From Aurantimicrobium photophilum (GTDB taxonomy: Bacteria > Actinomycetota > Actinomycetes > Actinomycetales > Microbacteriaceae): a stretch of 64,000 nucleotides of DNA. The notes beneath the pieces were generated by a model. That model was not told where the DNA came from and searched no databases. It was given only the letters and a program-made list of their open reading frames with translations. The stretch is taken from the NCBI RefSeq assembly GCF_003194085.1, contig NZ_CP023994.1, positions 1,178,001-1,242,000 on the forward strand, written 5' to 3'. Positions within the stretch are counted from its first letter, which is position 1; the number at the start of each line of letters is the position of its first letter. The translations under genes were made by a program, and so were the position numbers. Shown one piece after another: positions 25,961 to 35,298 of this stretch.

Positions 25961-26518
25961 ATGTCTAAGCGCTTTATCGGTGCGACCATGGTCGCTCTCC
26001 TCATCACCGCTGTTCTCTCCGCATGCAGCATCACTGACCACAAAAATCTCTCTGGCAACGCTGCCCGTAATGCTGCTGTTGCCGTGGTGGCTAACTCGGT
26101 CAAGGAGTTCAAGGCCAAAGGCGGAACTGAGACTCTTTCGGTAGCAGATAAAGAATTCGTCCTTGTCTATGACCCCAGCGCACCCGAAGGCAAGCAGGTT
26201 GTCACAGCAAACCTGGGCGACAAGACCACTCCGACTTTTGATGAAGCTAAGTCAATCTCCATCAATGCATTGAAAAAGCTCCTCGACTCGAAGACGTTCG
26301 CGGACGCAGAGTTCAAGCTCAGTGACAACATCTTCAAAATTACGGGTACCGATTTCACCATCGAACTTCACACCAAAAATGACCTCGTCATGACCTCTGT
26401 TATTTCCGGCAAGGCGACGGGCGTTAACGTTCCTCAGATCGTGGTGTCTTCCTATGGTCTCAGCGAGGAAGCACAGAAGCTCTTTGACTCTGCTGTTGAG
26501 CCCGCGACAGCCCAGTAA
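25961..26518 (+). CDS. Putative lipoprotein of unknown function
   Basis: A 185-aa secreted protein. Residues 1-22 form a lipoprotein signal with the lipobox LSAC, so Cys22 would be lipidated. The mature part is soluble alpha/beta with KNDLVMTSVISGKATG near the end; no known domain is recognised. TAGGGT (25948-25953) precedes the ATG by 7 bases, a leaderless arrangement. It lies between a CPBP protein and a TetR regulator, each with its own start signals. Confidence 0.7.
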   Translation: MSKRFIGATMVALLITAVLSACSITDHKNLSGNAARNAAVAVVANSVKEFKAKGGTETLSVADKEFVLVYDPSAPEGKQVVTANLGDKTTPTFDEAKSISINALKKLLDSKTFADAEFKLSDNIFKITGTDFTIELHTKNDLVMTSVISGKATGVNVPQIVVSSYGLSEEAQKLFDSAVEPATAQ

Positions 26519-26540
26519 TAAATACCTTTCGTCCAATTTT

Positions 26541-26556
26541 CCGCTTCACAAAGCGG
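26541..26556 (+). terminator. Short hairpin after the lipoprotein gene
   Basis: CCGCTT (26541-26546), loop caca, AAGCGG, then ttta. Six base pairs only, so a weak terminator at best; the TAGAAT of the next promoter follows directly. Confidence 0.4.
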
Positions 26557-26569
26557 TTTAGAATTAACT

Positions 26570-27172
26570 ATGGCGAAATCTTCACACCCCACCCGCGATC
26601 GTCTTATTGAGACGATGGCGGAACTGCTGGATGGTTCTGATCCAGAACACATCACAGCCGATCAGGTGTTGACAGCCTCGGGGGTTTCTAAGGGTTCGCT
26701 GTATCACCACTTCGAAGATTTTGAAGACCTGCTCGAAGCAGCACTTATTGCTCGATTTAGCGTGAACGTGGACGCGACCATTGATGCTCTCGCGCAGATT
26801 TTGGCCACCGTGGGCTCACGCGATGACCTTCTGAAAGCTCTCCGCAAGCTCAACATTTATAACCAGGATCAAGCACGTTCTAGCTTCCGCCTCGAGCGCG
26901 CTCGTGCAGCTGGCTTGACCTACAGCAGCCCTCGCTTCCACGAAGCACTAGGCGCTGAACAGAAGCGCCTCACGGATGCCTTCACTGACCTCTTCATCGA
27001 AGCCCAGAACAAGGGCTGGATGTCAGAGAATGTCGATGCTCGCGCTGCTGCCGTCTTCGTTCAGGCTTACACCGTAGGTCGCGTCGTTGACGATATCGCC
27101 CCTGAAAAGGTAGACCCTGCAGCCTGGATCGACCTCGTGATGCACGTGGTCGATAAGGCCATCCTGAACTAG
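26570..27172 (+). CDS. TetR/AcrR family transcriptional regulator
   Basis: A 200-aa regulator with an N-terminal HTH (DRLIETMAELLDGSDPEHITADQVLTASGVSKGSLYHHFEDFEDLLEAA); GSLYHHFED is the family signature. The C-terminal domain (RLERARAAGLTYSSPRFHEALGAEQKRLTDAF) is a ligand domain of unknown specificity. TAGAAT (26559-26564) stands 5 bases before the ATG, a strong leaderless candidate. The stop codon overlaps the stop of the convergent hydrolase in a shared CTAG. Confidence 0.88.
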   Translation: MAKSSHPTRDRLIETMAELLDGSDPEHITADQVLTASGVSKGSLYHHFEDFEDLLEAALIARFSVNVDATIDALAQILATVGSRDDLLKALRKLNIYNQDQARSSFRLERARAAGLTYSSPRFHEALGAEQKRLTDAFTDLFIEAQNKGWMSENVDARAAAVFVQAYTVGRVVDDIAPEKVDPAAWIDLVMHVVDKAILN

Positions 27173-27717
27173 TTCGCTAGTACTTCTGCGGTTGAACGAA
27201 CCGTGGCGAATTCGCCGTGCAGGTTTGCTCCGGTGATTCGTGCTATTTCGTCAGCGGGTATGATTTTTCCCTCAACATCTTTCCGGTCATTAGTGTGCGT
27301 AGCATCCAGTACGAACGTGACGTCATAACCAAGATTTCCTGCCATGCGTGCCGTTGTTTCACAACAGTGGTTCGTCGTGATGCCACAAATTGTGACTGAA
27401 GAAATTCCTACTGCCTTGAGCCACGCATCGAGGTCAGGCGTTCCATAGAAAGCTGAGTTCACCTGCTTCGAAATAAGGAGGTCATGAGCTCCATCTATTC
27501 CAGCTTTGAAATCGTTGCCCGACTGCCCCGGACGAAGGGGCGAGGTTGCGCCAACAGAATCATGACGTACCAACACGACAGGTTGACCTTCGGAACGCCA
27601 TTTCCCGAGCAAGGAACGAATGTTGTCTTCACATGCAGGGTTATTTCGCGGTCCCCAGTAATCCAGCTGGTCAAAACCCTGCTGGACATCAATCACGATG
27701 AGAGCGTTCTTCGTCAT
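27169..27717 (-). CDS. Isochorismatase-family cysteine hydrolase
   Basis: A 182-aa hydrolase of the nicotinamidase/isochorismatase fold. The Asp-Lys-Cys triad is visible: Asp10 in VIDVQQGF, Lys84 in ISKQVNSAF and Cys118 in TNHCCETTA. Substrate is unknown; family members cleave nicotinamide, isochorismate or ureido compounds. TAACCT (complement of 27724-27729) lies 6 bases before the ATG. The gene is divergent from the HTH-MntA gene, and the palindrome at 27751-27770 covers its expected -35 zone, so the two may be co-regulated. Confidence 0.85.
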   Translation of the reverse strand: MTKNALIVIDVQQGFDQLDYWGPRNNPACEDNIRSLLGKWRSEGQPVVLVRHDSVGATSPLRPGQSGNDFKAGIDGAHDLLISKQVNSAFYGTPDLDAWLKAVGISSVTICGITTNHCCETTARMAGNLGYDVTFVLDATHTNDRKDVEGKIIPADEIARITGANLHGEFATVRSTAEVLAN

Positions 27718-27750
27718 GGCTTCAGGTTACTCTGCTGCCGCCTAGAACAC

Positions 27751-27770
27751 TTATATCAATATTGATATAA
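27751..27770. promoter_or_regulatory. Perfect 20-bp palindromic operator
   Basis: TTATATCAATATTGATATAA is its own reverse complement. It overlaps the TATAAT -10 (27766-27771) of the HTH-MntA gene. Autoregulation by the HTH domain is inferred. Confidence 0.75.
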
Positions 27771-27771
27771 T
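27766..27771 (+). promoter_or_regulatory. Consensus -10 of the mntA-hepT operon
   Basis: TATAAT, ending 5 bases before the ATG at 27777; there is no room for a Shine-Dalgarno site, so the mRNA should be leaderless. Confidence 0.65.
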
Positions 27772-27776
27772 TAGTT

Positions 27777-28286
27777 ATGGTCATCTCTACGCTCATTTCT
27801 GAGGCTCGACTTCAGAGTGGTCTCACGCAGACAGAGCTAGCGTTGCGAGCTGGCACATCGCAAGCAACCTTGAGTAAATACGAGTCAGGCGAAGCGGTCC
27901 CCACTCTGGTGACATTGGAAAGAATTCTGGCAGCAGCTGGTTCCACGCTCGAGCTCACTGCAACGAGTTCCCCTCGGCAACTGGATGTTCGCCGAGGAAT
28001 AATGGCTCTGGTTCAGGCCAAAAGAAAACAGATCATCGAGATCCTCGCCGGTTTTGACATGTTCAACCCGGCAGTGTTTGGCTCCGTCGCCCGAGGCGAG
28101 GAAACAGAAACTTCTGACATCGACATCATGGTTGATTTTGACGCGAGAAAGTATGGCTTGATGCCTTTGCTTGATGCTTCCGATGCCCTTCAAGAAATAC
28201 TTTTTCAACAGATTGATGTAGCCCCCCGTTCTGTCCTCGCTGAGCATGTAGCTTTACACGCTCATCGAGAGGCAGTTCCTTTATGA
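27777..28286 (+). CDS. HTH-MntA fusion: Xre DNA-binding plus minimal nucleotidyltransferase antitoxin
   Basis: A 169-aa protein. Residues about 6-55 are an Xre HTH (EARLQSGLTQTELALRAGTSQATLSKYESGEAVPTL). Residues about 85-169 are a minimal nucleotidyltransferase with the GSx10DxD motif (Gly102-Ser103, Asp114, Asp116). In known HepT-MntA pairs, MNT AMPylates the HEPN toxin at its tyrosine and neutralises it. Fusion to an HTH gives the antitoxin its own operator-binding domain. Stop and hepT start overlap as ATGA, so translation is coupled. Confidence 0.88.
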   Translation: MVISTLISEARLQSGLTQTELALRAGTSQATLSKYESGEAVPTLVTLERILAAAGSTLELTATSSPRQLDVRRGIMALVQAKRKQIIEILAGFDMFNPAVFGSVARGEETETSDIDIMVDFDARKYGLMPLLDASDALQEILFQQIDVAPRSVLAEHVALHAHREAVPL

Positions 28287-28624
28287 CCCGAAGCGACAAA
28301 CAACGTATTAGCGACATCCTGAAAGCCATCCAGTCCATCCACAGAAGCAAAGCATTACTCGAGAAACATTCTGAGGATGAAATTGAAGAGACGGTGTTGG
28401 CCGCCGTCACTTTTCAACTATTCATCATTGGTGAAGCGGTGAAGTCTCTCAGCGCTAGTCAACGAGAGACGCTGCCGGAAGTCCCCTGGAGCAAAATAAT
28501 GCGTCAGCGCGACCTCATTGGTCACCACTACTTCACCGTAGACGCGGAAATGATTTGGGAAACATTAGATAAGCCCCTCAACCAGCTTCATGCTGCTTTG
28601 AGGGGCTTATCAATTCAAGATTGA
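28283..28624 (+). CDS. hepT: HEPN-domain toxin HepT (DUF86)
   Basis: A 113-aa HEPN ribonuclease. The Rx4HxY catalytic/AMPylation motif is Arg76 to Tyr83 (RDLIGHHY). An AVTFQLFIIGEAVKSLS helix forms the dimer core. Overlap with the upstream HTH-MntA gene marks a type VII toxin-antitoxin operon. An 11-bp hairpin at 28571-28608 lies inside its last codons. The convergent gcvP ends 6 bases downstream. Confidence 0.88.
   Translation: MTRSDKQRISDILKAIQSIHRSKALLEKHSEDEIEETVLAAVTFQLFIIGEAVKSLSASQRETLPEVPWSKIMRQRDLIGHHYFTVDAEMIWETLDKPLNQLHAALRGLSIQD
28571..28608. terminator. Terminator-like hairpin inside the hepT 3' end
   Basis: A perfect 11-bp stem (aagcccctcaa/ttgaggggctt) with a 16-base loop, in the coding sequence and between the convergent hepT and gcvP. 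The downstream T run is poor, so function as a terminator is tentative. Confidence 0.5.
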
Positions 28625-28630
28625 GAAATG

Positions 28631-31531
28631 TTAGTTCTCAAACGCTTCTGGTGGTGGGCAGGAGCAGACCAGGTTGCGGTCACCGTAGGCGTTGTCGATA
28701 CGACGAACCGGAGCCCAGTACTTGCTCCGCACGCGCATAGTGCGGGTGGCAGCATCGAGGCCTTCAGCGAAGGGATAGACAGCCTTCTCGCGAGAGTAAG
28801 GGTGGTTCCACTCCCCTGCGATGGAGGCAGCCGTGTGAGGAGCGTTGTGCAGTGGGTTGTCATCTGCAGGCCACTGCCCAGCAAGCACAGCGTCAGCTTC
28901 TGCCTTGATGGTGATCATGGCGTTGATGAAGCGTTCGATCTCGTCAAGGTCTTCCGATTCGGTGGGCTCAATCATGAGCGTGCCCGCAACGGGGAAGCTC
29001 ATGGTGGGAGCGTGGAAGCCAAAGTCCACCAAACGCTTAGCCACGTCATCCACGCTCACACCGGTCTCTGCCGTCAGCGGACGCAGATCGAGGATGCACT
29101 CGTGCGCAACCAAACCGTTGTCACCGGTGTAGAGGGTGGGGTAGTAATCCGCGAGGCGCTTGGAAATGTAGTTCGCTGCGAGAACTGCAGATGCTGTTGC
29201 ATCTCGGATGCCTTGCTCACCCATCATGCGCACGTATGCCCACGAGATGGGAAGAATGCTGGGCGAACCGTAAGGAGCAGCTGAGATCTGAGCACCATCG
29301 TGAGTAACGGTGGAGACGGTGTCACCTTCCACCAACACGTGGTGAGGGTTCTGGATAGCGAAGTGGCTGGGCAGGTAAGGAGCAAGGTGCGCCTTCGCTG
29401 CGACGGGGCCCACGCCGGGACCGCCACCACCGTGAGGGATGCAGAAGGTCTTGTGCAGGTTCAGGTGGGAGACGTCGCCACCAAAGTCACCGAAGCGAGC
29501 AAAGCCGGTCATCGCGTTGAGGTTTGCACCGTCAACATAAACCTGGCCACCTGCTGCGTGAACCGCAGCGGTGATGTCGGGCACTGCGTGCTCATACACA
29601 CCGTGAGTGGAGGGGTAGGTGATCATGAGAGCAGCGAGTGTGTCACCGTGCTCGGCGATCTTGGCGCGCAGGTCATCGAGGTCAACGTTTCCGACCTCAT
29701 CACAGGCGACCACAACCACGCTCATGCCAGCTAGAACTGCGGAGGCTGCGTTGGTGCCGTGGGCACTGGAAGGAATCAAGCAGACGGTGCGCTGAGTGTC
29801 ACCGTTGGCCAAGTGGTATCCACGAATAGCGAGCAGACCAGCAAGCTCGCCCTGGCTTCCCGCGTTGGGCTGGAGGGAAACGGTGTTGTAACCGGTGAGG
29901 TCAACAAGCCATTTCTCGAGCTGAGCAATGAGTTCAACGTAACCGGCAACATCCTCAGCGGGAGCGAAGGGGTGTAGACCACCAAACTCGGGCCAGGTCA
30001 CTGCTTCCATTTCGGTGGCAGCGTTGAGCTTCATGGTGCAGGAACCCAGCGGGATCATGCCACGGTCGAGTGCGTAGTCGAAGTCAGCAAGACGCTTGAG
30101 GTAGCGCATCATGCTGGTCTCGCTGCGGTGCGTGTTGAACACGGGGTGCTCAAGATAGGTCGAAGTGCGCACCAGCTTGGCGGGTACGGCCGAAGCCACT
30201 GCTTGGTAAGCAGCGTCTGCACCGAAGAACCCCGCAACGGCTTCCACTTCACCGGGGGTGGTGGTTTCATCCACGGAGATGGTGAGGGTGTCAGCATCAA
30301 CCTGGTTGAGCAAGAAGCCACCAGCTTGTGCAGCGGCAGCGATAGCTGCTGCCTTGCCAGGAACGCTGACGTGGAGGGTGTCGAAGAAGTTGTCGTGAGT
30401 GACGGTGACACCGCCGGCGCGAAGAATCGCTGCCAGTGCGGTGGCACGCTCGTGCACCTGGGTTGCAATTTCCTTCAGGCCCTCGGGGCCGTGGTACACC
30501 GCGTACATTCCGGCCATCACAGCGAGGAGTACTTGTGCAGTACAGATGTTCGAGGTTGCCTTGTCGCGGCGGATGTGCTGCTCACGTGCCTGCAGGGTCA
30601 AGCGATAGGCAGGCTCACCATTGGCGTCGAGAGAAACTCCCACCAGACGGCCAGGCATGCTGCGCTCAAGGCCAGCACGAACAGCCATGTAACCGGCGTG
30701 GGGACCACCAAAGCCCATGGGAACACCGAAGCGCTGTGAGGATCCCACAGCAACATCAGCACCGAGTTCAGCAGGGGAAGCAATGAGAGTCAAGGCAAGC
30801 AGGTCAGCAGCCACGATCGTGATGGCACCGGCCGCCTTGGCCTTCTCGATGACGGCACTGGGGTCCCAGATGCGACCATTCGCACCGGGGTATTGAATGA
30901 GAACACCGAAAGCCTCAGGAAGCTCTGCACCGGCAGCAAGATCAAGCTCAACTACCTCGATGCCCACTGCAGCAACGCGGCCGGCAATCAGGCTCTTGGT
31001 CTGAGCCAGGACATGGGTGTCGACAACGAAAACGTTGGAGTCCACCTTGGAGGAGCGACGAGCCAAGAGCATGGCTTCCACAGCCGAGGTGCTCTCATCG
31101 AGCATCGAGCCGTTGGCGGTTGCCAGACCGGTGAGGTCAGTGACCATGGTCTGGAAGTTGATGATGGCTTCCAGACGACCCTGGGAAATCTCAGGCTGGT
31201 AGGGCGTGTATGCCGTATACCAGCTGGGGTTCTCCAACACGTTGCGCTTGATCACCGCAGGAGTAATCGTGTCGTAGTAACCCTGACCGATCAGTGAGCG
31301 ACGAAGAGTGTTCTTCGAGGCCAACTCACGCAGTTCCGCAATCGTTTCGCGCTCAGTAGCAGGCTCAGGGAGCAGAGATGAGCCAGCAGCACGGAACTGG
31401 TCGACGTGAATCGACTCAGGGATTGCAGCCTCGATGAGGTGCTCGATGCTGTCATAGCCCAGGTGCTTCAGCATCTGGGCTTGTGCTGCAGAGTCAGTTC
31501 CGATGTGGCGGTTGACGAACGCGTTCGACAT
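28631..31531 (-). CDS. gcvP: Glycine dehydrogenase (decarboxylating), P protein
   Basis: A 966-aa single-chain P protein of the glycine cleavage system: PLP-dependent decarboxylation of glycine onto the lipoyl arm of GcvH. Seen: N-terminal FVNRHIGT, and the C-terminal half PLP lysine in [21 protein letters not shown]. Length fits the fused alpha-beta type. It is the third gene of gcvT-gcvH-gcvP, 78 bases after gcvH, all under the glycine riboswitch. Confidence 0.95.
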   Translation of the reverse strand: MSNAFVNRHIGTDSAAQAQMLKHLGYDSIEHLIEAAIPESIHVDQFRAAGSSLLPEPATERETIAELRELASKNTLRRSLIGQGYYDTITPAVIKRNVLENPSWYTAYTPYQPEISQGRLEAIINFQTMVTDLTGLATANGSMLDESTSAVEAMLLARRSSKVDSNVFVVDTHVLAQTKSLIAGRVAAVGIEVVELDLAAGAELPEAFGVLIQYPGANGRIWDPSAVIEKAKAAGAITIVAADLLALTLIASPAELGADVAVGSSQRFGVPMGFGGPHAGYMAVRAGLERSMPGRLVGVSLDANGEPAYRLTLQAREQHIRRDKATSNICTAQVLLAVMAGMYAVYHGPEGLKEIATQVHERATALAAILRAGGVTVTHDNFFDTLHVSVPGKAAAIAAAAQAGGFLLNQVDADTLTISVDETTTPGEVEAVAGFFGADAAYQAVASAVPAKLVRTSTYLEHPVFNTHRSETSMMRYLKRLADFDYALDRGMIPLGSCTMKLNAATEMEAVTWPEFGGLHPFAPAEDVAGYVELIAQLEKWLVDLTGYNTVSLQPNAGSQGELAGLLAIRGYHLANGDTQRTVCLIPSSAHGTNAASAVLAGMSVVVVACDEVGNVDLDDLRAKIAEHGDTLAALMITYPSTHGVYEHAVPDITAAVHAAGGQVYVDGANLNAMTGFARFGDFGGDVSHLNLHKTFCIPHGGGGPGVGPVAAKAHLAPYLPSHFAIQNPHHVLVEGDTVSTVTHDGAQISAAPYGSPSILPISWAYVRMMGEQGIRDATASAVLAANYISKRLADYYPTLYTGDNGLVAHECILDLRPLTAETGVSVDDVAKRLVDFGFHAPTMSFPVAGTLMIEPTESEDLDEIERFINAMITIKAEADAVLAGQWPADDNPLHNAPHTAASIAGEWNHPYSREKAVYPFAEGLDAATRTMRVRSKYWAPVRRIDNAYGDRNLVCSCPPPEAFEN

Positions 31532-31609
31532 TCAATTTCCTTGACAGGTTGAGGGCATTACAAAAGTTGGAACAGGTGCTGCCGGGGCAGCGACGAGAGT
31601 TCTTGTGAA

Positions 31610-31981
31610 CTATTCGCCCGTGAGTGCGGTGTAGGCGTCAGCGTCCAGCAGTGCGGGAACGTCAGCGAAGCTCACCTTGATGAGCCAGCCAGCGCCGAAG
31701 GGGTCTTCGTTGACGAGCTCAGGGCTGGAGACAACTGCGTCGTTGACCTCGGTGACAGTTCCGGTGACAGGGGCGTAAAGCTCTCCTACGCTCTTGGTGG
31801 ACTCGATCTCGCCAACAACGGTGCCCGCGGTGATGGAGGCGCCGACCTTGGGCAGCTCAACGTAGACAACGTCGCCGAGCTTCTCAGCTGCGTAGGCGGT
31901 GATGCCCACTGTTGCGCTGTCGCCGTCGACAAGCAGCCACTCGTGTTCTTCGGTGTACTTCAGGTTGGTGGGGTTAGCCAT
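31610..31981 (-). CDS. gcvH: Glycine cleavage system H protein
   Basis: A 123-aa lipoyl carrier protein shuttling the aminomethyl group between P, T and L proteins. The lipoylation lysine is Lys63 in [13 protein letters not shown] terminus YTEEHEWL is typical. It lies 2 bases after gcvT. No lipoyl ligase or lpd gene is present in this window. Confidence 0.95.
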   Translation of the reverse strand: MANPTNLKYTEEHEWLLVDGDSATVGITAYAAEKLGDVVYVELPKVGASITAGTVVGEIESTKSVGELYAPVTGTVTEVNDAVVSSPELVNEDPFGAGWLIKVSFADVPALLDADAYTALTGE

Positions 31982-31983
31982 GG

Positions 31984-33123
31984 TTAGTTCTTCTTTCTGC
32001 TGTAGAAGGGTAAAGCGGTAACGGTATAGGGAAGACGAGTGCCGCGGATATCCACATCCACGATGGTGCCCAGCTCGGAGACCGAGGGGTCAACGAACGC
32101 CATGGCAACGGGGTATTCAAGCGTGGGTGACAGGGCACCGGAGGTGACCACACCCACCTTGTTCTCACCGGAGTAGACCTCATAGTCAGCACGAGCAGCA
32201 CGCTTGCCTTCGCCGACGAGACCCACCAGAACGGGAGCATCTGCAGAGACGCCCTTCTCAGATGCTGCGCGTCCGACGAAGTCGCCTTCCTTGGACAGGG
32301 CAACAACCTTGCCCAGGCCTGCCTGAACAGGAGCGGTGGTGAGGTTGAGCTCGTGACCATAGAGAGGCATACCGGCCTCGAGGCGGAGAGTGTCACGGCA
32401 TGCCAGACCGGTGGGTACCAGTCCACGGCTTTCACCGGCAGCCATCAATGCGTTCCAAAGAACTGCTGCGTGCTGTACATCGACATAGAGCTCAAAGCCG
32501 TCTTCACCGGTGTAGCCGGTACGACCGATCAGCATAGGGTTGCCCAGGAACGTAGCAGGAAGAGACCAGTAGTACTTGAGGGACTCAAGGGTGGGCTCGG
32601 GACGCTCAGCAGCTTCAGCTGCGAGCTCGAGACCGACGGTGTGCTTGAGAATGTCGAGAGCGTTGGGTCCCTGCACGGCAATAAGCGCAGTGGCGTCGCT
32701 TTCGTCCTTGACGTTGACATCAAAACCTGTGGTGCGGTGGTTCAGTGCCTCAACGGCAGGGAAACGGTTACCTGCATTGGCCACAACCAACCAGTGCTGC
32801 TCACCGAGGCGGTAGACCACGAGGTCATCAATGATGCCACCTGCTTCGTTGAGCAGAAGAGAGTACTTAGCCTGGCCAATGTTGATGGCAGAGAGTTTGC
32901 CAGCGAGTGCGTAGTCCAGGAATGCACCAGCTTCTGGGCCGGTGACGGAGATCTCAGCCATGTGGGAGATATCGAAAATACCGGCAGCAGTGCGCACGGC
33001 GTGGTGCTCAGCCAGGTCGCTGTCATAGCGAACGGGCATCATGAAGCCCGCGAAGTCGGTGAAGCTGGCACCGAGTGATTCGTGCACGGCGTACAGCGGT
33101 GAGTATCGAGGTGAGTCAGACAT
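31984..33123 (-). CDS. gcvT: Glycine cleavage system T protein (aminomethyltransferase)
   Basis: A 379-aa folate-dependent enzyme moving the methylene group to tetrahydrofolate and releasing ammonia. Seen: [13 protein letters not shown], the D-H-A-I-F-like [14 protein letters not shown], and the C-terminal folate pocket with [21 protein letters not shown] precedes the ATG. It is the first gene of the gcvTHP operon and is controlled by the glycine riboswitch in its leader. Confidence 0.94.
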   Translation of the reverse strand: MSDSPRYSPLYAVHESLGASFTDFAGFMMPVRYDSDLAEHHAVRTAAGIFDISHMAEISVTGPEAGAFLDYALAGKLSAINIGQAKYSLLLNEAGGIIDDLVVYRLGEQHWLVVANAGNRFPAVEALNHRTTGFDVNVKDESDATALIAVQGPNALDILKHTVGLELAAEAAERPEPTLESLKYYWSLPATFLGNPMLIGRTGYTGEDGFELYVDVQHAAVLWNALMAAGESRGLVPTGLACRDTLRLEAGMPLYGHELNLTTAPVQAGLGKVVALSKEGDFVGRAASEKGVSADAPVLVGLVGEGKRAARADYEVYSGENKVGVVTSGALSPTLEYPVAMAFVDPSVSELGTIVDVDIRGTRLPYTVTALPFYSRKKN

Positions 33124-33160
33124 TGAGTTCTCCTTCGGTCAAAAACCTTTTGAGTGGGAA

Positions 33161-33342
33161 CTCCCCCTCTGTCATTGGTGCCTGAGAGCTTCACTGCCGA
33201 AGCAGCTTTCACCGTGGGCGAGATGTTTTGTTCAACATCTTCTTTTCAGAGTGGTCCGTCCGATGCGGTACGCGTACCTGAGAGATTGTCGGGGAGGATT
33301 GCTCCTTCGGTGTTCACCTCGAAAGTGAACTCTCCCGCATCG
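33161..33342 (-). promoter_or_regulatory. Tandem glycine riboswitch upstream of gcvT
   Basis: On the minus strand two aptamer-like units lie head to tail. The first runs from GCGGGAGAG through CCGAAGGAGCAA, AATCTCTCAGGTA and GGACCACTCTG. The second holds ACGGTGAAAGC, GCTCTCAGGCA and GACAGAGGGGGAG. These are the conserved blocks of the gcvT RNA family. In known cases it turns on gcvT when glycine binds. The 38 bases to the ATG hold the ribosome-binding site. Confidence 0.9.
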
Positions 33343-33370
33343 ATCGCTAGACCTCGATATTCAATTAGTA

Positions 33371-33376
33371 CGTCAA
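33371..33376 (-). promoter_or_regulatory. Possible -35 of the gcvTHP operon
   Basis: TTGACG on the minus strand, about 30 bases before the riboswitch. No convincing -10 at ideal spacing was found. The rest of 33377-33486 shows no gene or clear motif. Confidence 0.3.
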
Positions 33377-33486
33377 GTCTATGGGCGGAAGTCCCGATAC
33401 TCCGCATGTTTTCTGGCCAGAGCGGAAGGAATTGAGGAAGTTACTTCAAGTCAGGGTTGAAGGTCTGAACTCAGTCCGTCACAACA

Positions 33487-33516
33487 GAATCCCCACCTCT
33501 GGTGAGGTGGGGATTC
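33487..33516. terminator. Terminator of the APC permease gene
   Basis: A perfect 13-bp stem (gaatccccacctc/gaggtggggattc) with loop tggt, downstream of the minus-strand permease. Confidence 0.85.
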
Positions 33517-33538
33517 TTGCCAACCCAATTGGAAGGAT

Positions 33539-35089
33539 TTAATCGGCGGTATGAGCGCGCTTTTCAAGGGTCTTGCCCTTGAAATACTCACTGTTGACCA
33601 CGTTCCACCAGATCATCAGGAATGCTCCTAAAGCGATAGACATCAGACCAACTACGCCGACAGCGCCGGCACCAAAGATGGTGACGTTGTTGCCGTTGGC
33701 GTCAACCAGCCAGTCCGGCAGCAGGAACTGCTGCAGGCCATAGACAAAGACGATAGCCATCGTTGTGCCACCGAGGAAAGGAATCAGGCCCCGCATGAAG
33801 AAGTTTCGAGTGCTCATAAAAAGGGTCTTGCGGAAGAACCAGGTTGCAGCGAATCCGGTAAGTCCGTAGTAGACGGCAATGAGCAGACCCAGTGCACCAA
33901 TCAACGCAACCAGCAGATCTGGGCTCACCAAAGTGAAGATGAGATAGAACGCGGCCGAGATGATGCCCATGCCCCAGGTTGCCCAGGTGGGCGTGAGGAA
34001 CTTGGGGTGCATCTTTGTGAAGTGCGAGGGAAGGGCCTTGTAGGCCGCCATCGAAAGTGCACCGCGAGCGGTGGGCAAGATGGTGGTCTGAGTCGAGGCA
34101 GCTGCCGAGGTCAGAATCGATGCGGCCAACAGCAGCATCATAATGTGACCGAGAATGCTGTCACCGAACAGGGTTGGTCCCACCGCGGCGAAGATATCGC
34201 CGGCGTTGTCAGGGTTGCCCAAACCAATACCGGTTTCACCAACACCTGCGAATGCAACGGCGCCCACAGTGACCAAGAGGTAGGTCACAACCAAGAGCAG
34301 GGTGCTAATGACTGCAGCATTACCGGGAGTCTTTTCAGGGTTTGAGGTTTCTTCGTTGATGGCCACAGCGGTGTCCCAGCCCCAGTAGATAAACAGGGCG
34401 GTCAGCACAGCAGGAGCAATAGCGGTTTCAAAGGGAAGAGTGAAGGGGTTGAACCAGCTCAGTTCAGGGATGCTGGACTCTGCAATACCGTTTCCGCTAA
34501 AGACACGGAACAGGGCAACACTGGCGAAGGCAATCAGGATGATTACTTCAATAGCGAGTAGCCAGTACTGGAGCTTGGCGGAGATCTCCACGCCTCGATA
34601 CGCAATCCAAGTCATCAGGAAGATCCAGATCAAACCGGCAAAGGTTGACCAGAAGACGTCTCCTGAGATGGCGCCAATCTCCGGGTTATTAAAGACTTCT
34701 CCCACGAAGGTGAAGGAGTAGGAACCGGCAATTTGTGCCAGGTTGGCCATCACGATGATGTCGGCGGCGATTAATGCCCAACCACCCATCCAGCCGGTGC
34801 GGGTGCCAAAGGCACGTGCTGCCCAGGTAAACACCGTGCCGCAGTCCGGCTCTACGCGGTTGAGCTCTTTGTAAGCAACAGAAATAAAGAACATGGGCAC
34901 GAATGCCAGCAAGATGATGCCCGGTGCTTGGAACCCAACAAGGGTTTCACCACCTAAGACAATGAAGCCGAGGGCAGCTGCCAGGCTATATGCCGGCGCC
35001 GTGGAGGCCATTCCGACAACAACACTGGAGACGAGTCCCAATGCTCCTGTCTTGAGTCCTTTTTGTCCGGTGAGGTCAGTAGTTGACAT
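33539..35089 (-). CDS. APC-family amino acid permease
   Basis: A 516-aa permease with 12 or more hydrophobic spans. The start of the transport core, GALGLVSSVVVGMASTAPAYSLAAALG, is the Gly-rich helix 1 of the amino acid-polyamine-organocation family. A second typical segment is WGWDTAVAINEETSNPEKTPGNAA. The frame is open further, but the ATG ending at 35089 has AAGGAG nearby. Substrate unknown; nothing in the neighbours fixes it. It is divergent from nrtR. Confidence 0.82.
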   Translation of the reverse strand: MSTTDLTGQKGLKTGALGLVSSVVVGMASTAPAYSLAAALGFIVLGGETLVGFQAPGIILLAFVPMFFISVAYKELNRVEPDCGTVFTWAARAFGTRTGWMGGWALIAADIIVMANLAQIAGSYSFTFVGEVFNNPEIGAISGDVFWSTFAGLIWIFLMTWIAYRGVEISAKLQYWLLAIEVIILIAFASVALFRVFSGNGIAESSIPELSWFNPFTLPFETAIAPAVLTALFIYWGWDTAVAINEETSNPEKTPGNAAVISTLLLVVTYLLVTVGAVAFAGVGETGIGLGNPDNAGDIFAAVGPTLFGDSILGHIMMLLLAASILTSAAASTQTTILPTARGALSMAAYKALPSHFTKMHPKFLTPTWATWGMGIISAAFYLIFTLVSPDLLVALIGALGLLIAVYYGLTGFAATWFFRKTLFMSTRNFFMRGLIPFLGGTTMAIVFVYGLQQFLLPDWLVDANGNNVTIFGAGAVGVVGLMSIALGAFLMIWWNVVNSEYFKGKTLEKRAHTAD

Positions 35090-35235
35090 TCGGTGTTGCT
35101 CCTTTGTGACGTCCGCATCCCAGCCCTGAACTGCGGTTGCTACACACTTAACTCTCATTTGTGAGAGATTTCCATCAATAACCCACCTTTCAAGAGTTCT
35201 TTACATAATCGAAATGAAGACGAATTGTGGTGTTC

Positions 35236-35250
35236 GAGTCAGAATGACAC
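35236..35250 (+). promoter_or_regulatory. NrtR-like operator 1
   Basis: GAGTCA-gaa-TGACAC, an inverted repeat with one mismatch. It lies 32 bases (centre to centre), about three helical turns, upstream of operator 2. Confidence 0.55.
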
Positions 35251-35266
35251 TAAGATGGATTTACTT

Positions 35267-35283
35267 AGAGTCAAACTGACTCT
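35267..35283 (+). promoter_or_regulatory. NrtR-like operator 2
   Basis: AGAGTCA-aac-TGACTCT, a perfect 7-bp inverted repeat ending 15 bases before the nrtR ATG. Autoregulation of nrtR-nadABC is inferred. Confidence 0.65.
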
Positions 35284-35298
35284 TACAAAGTAGGGGCA

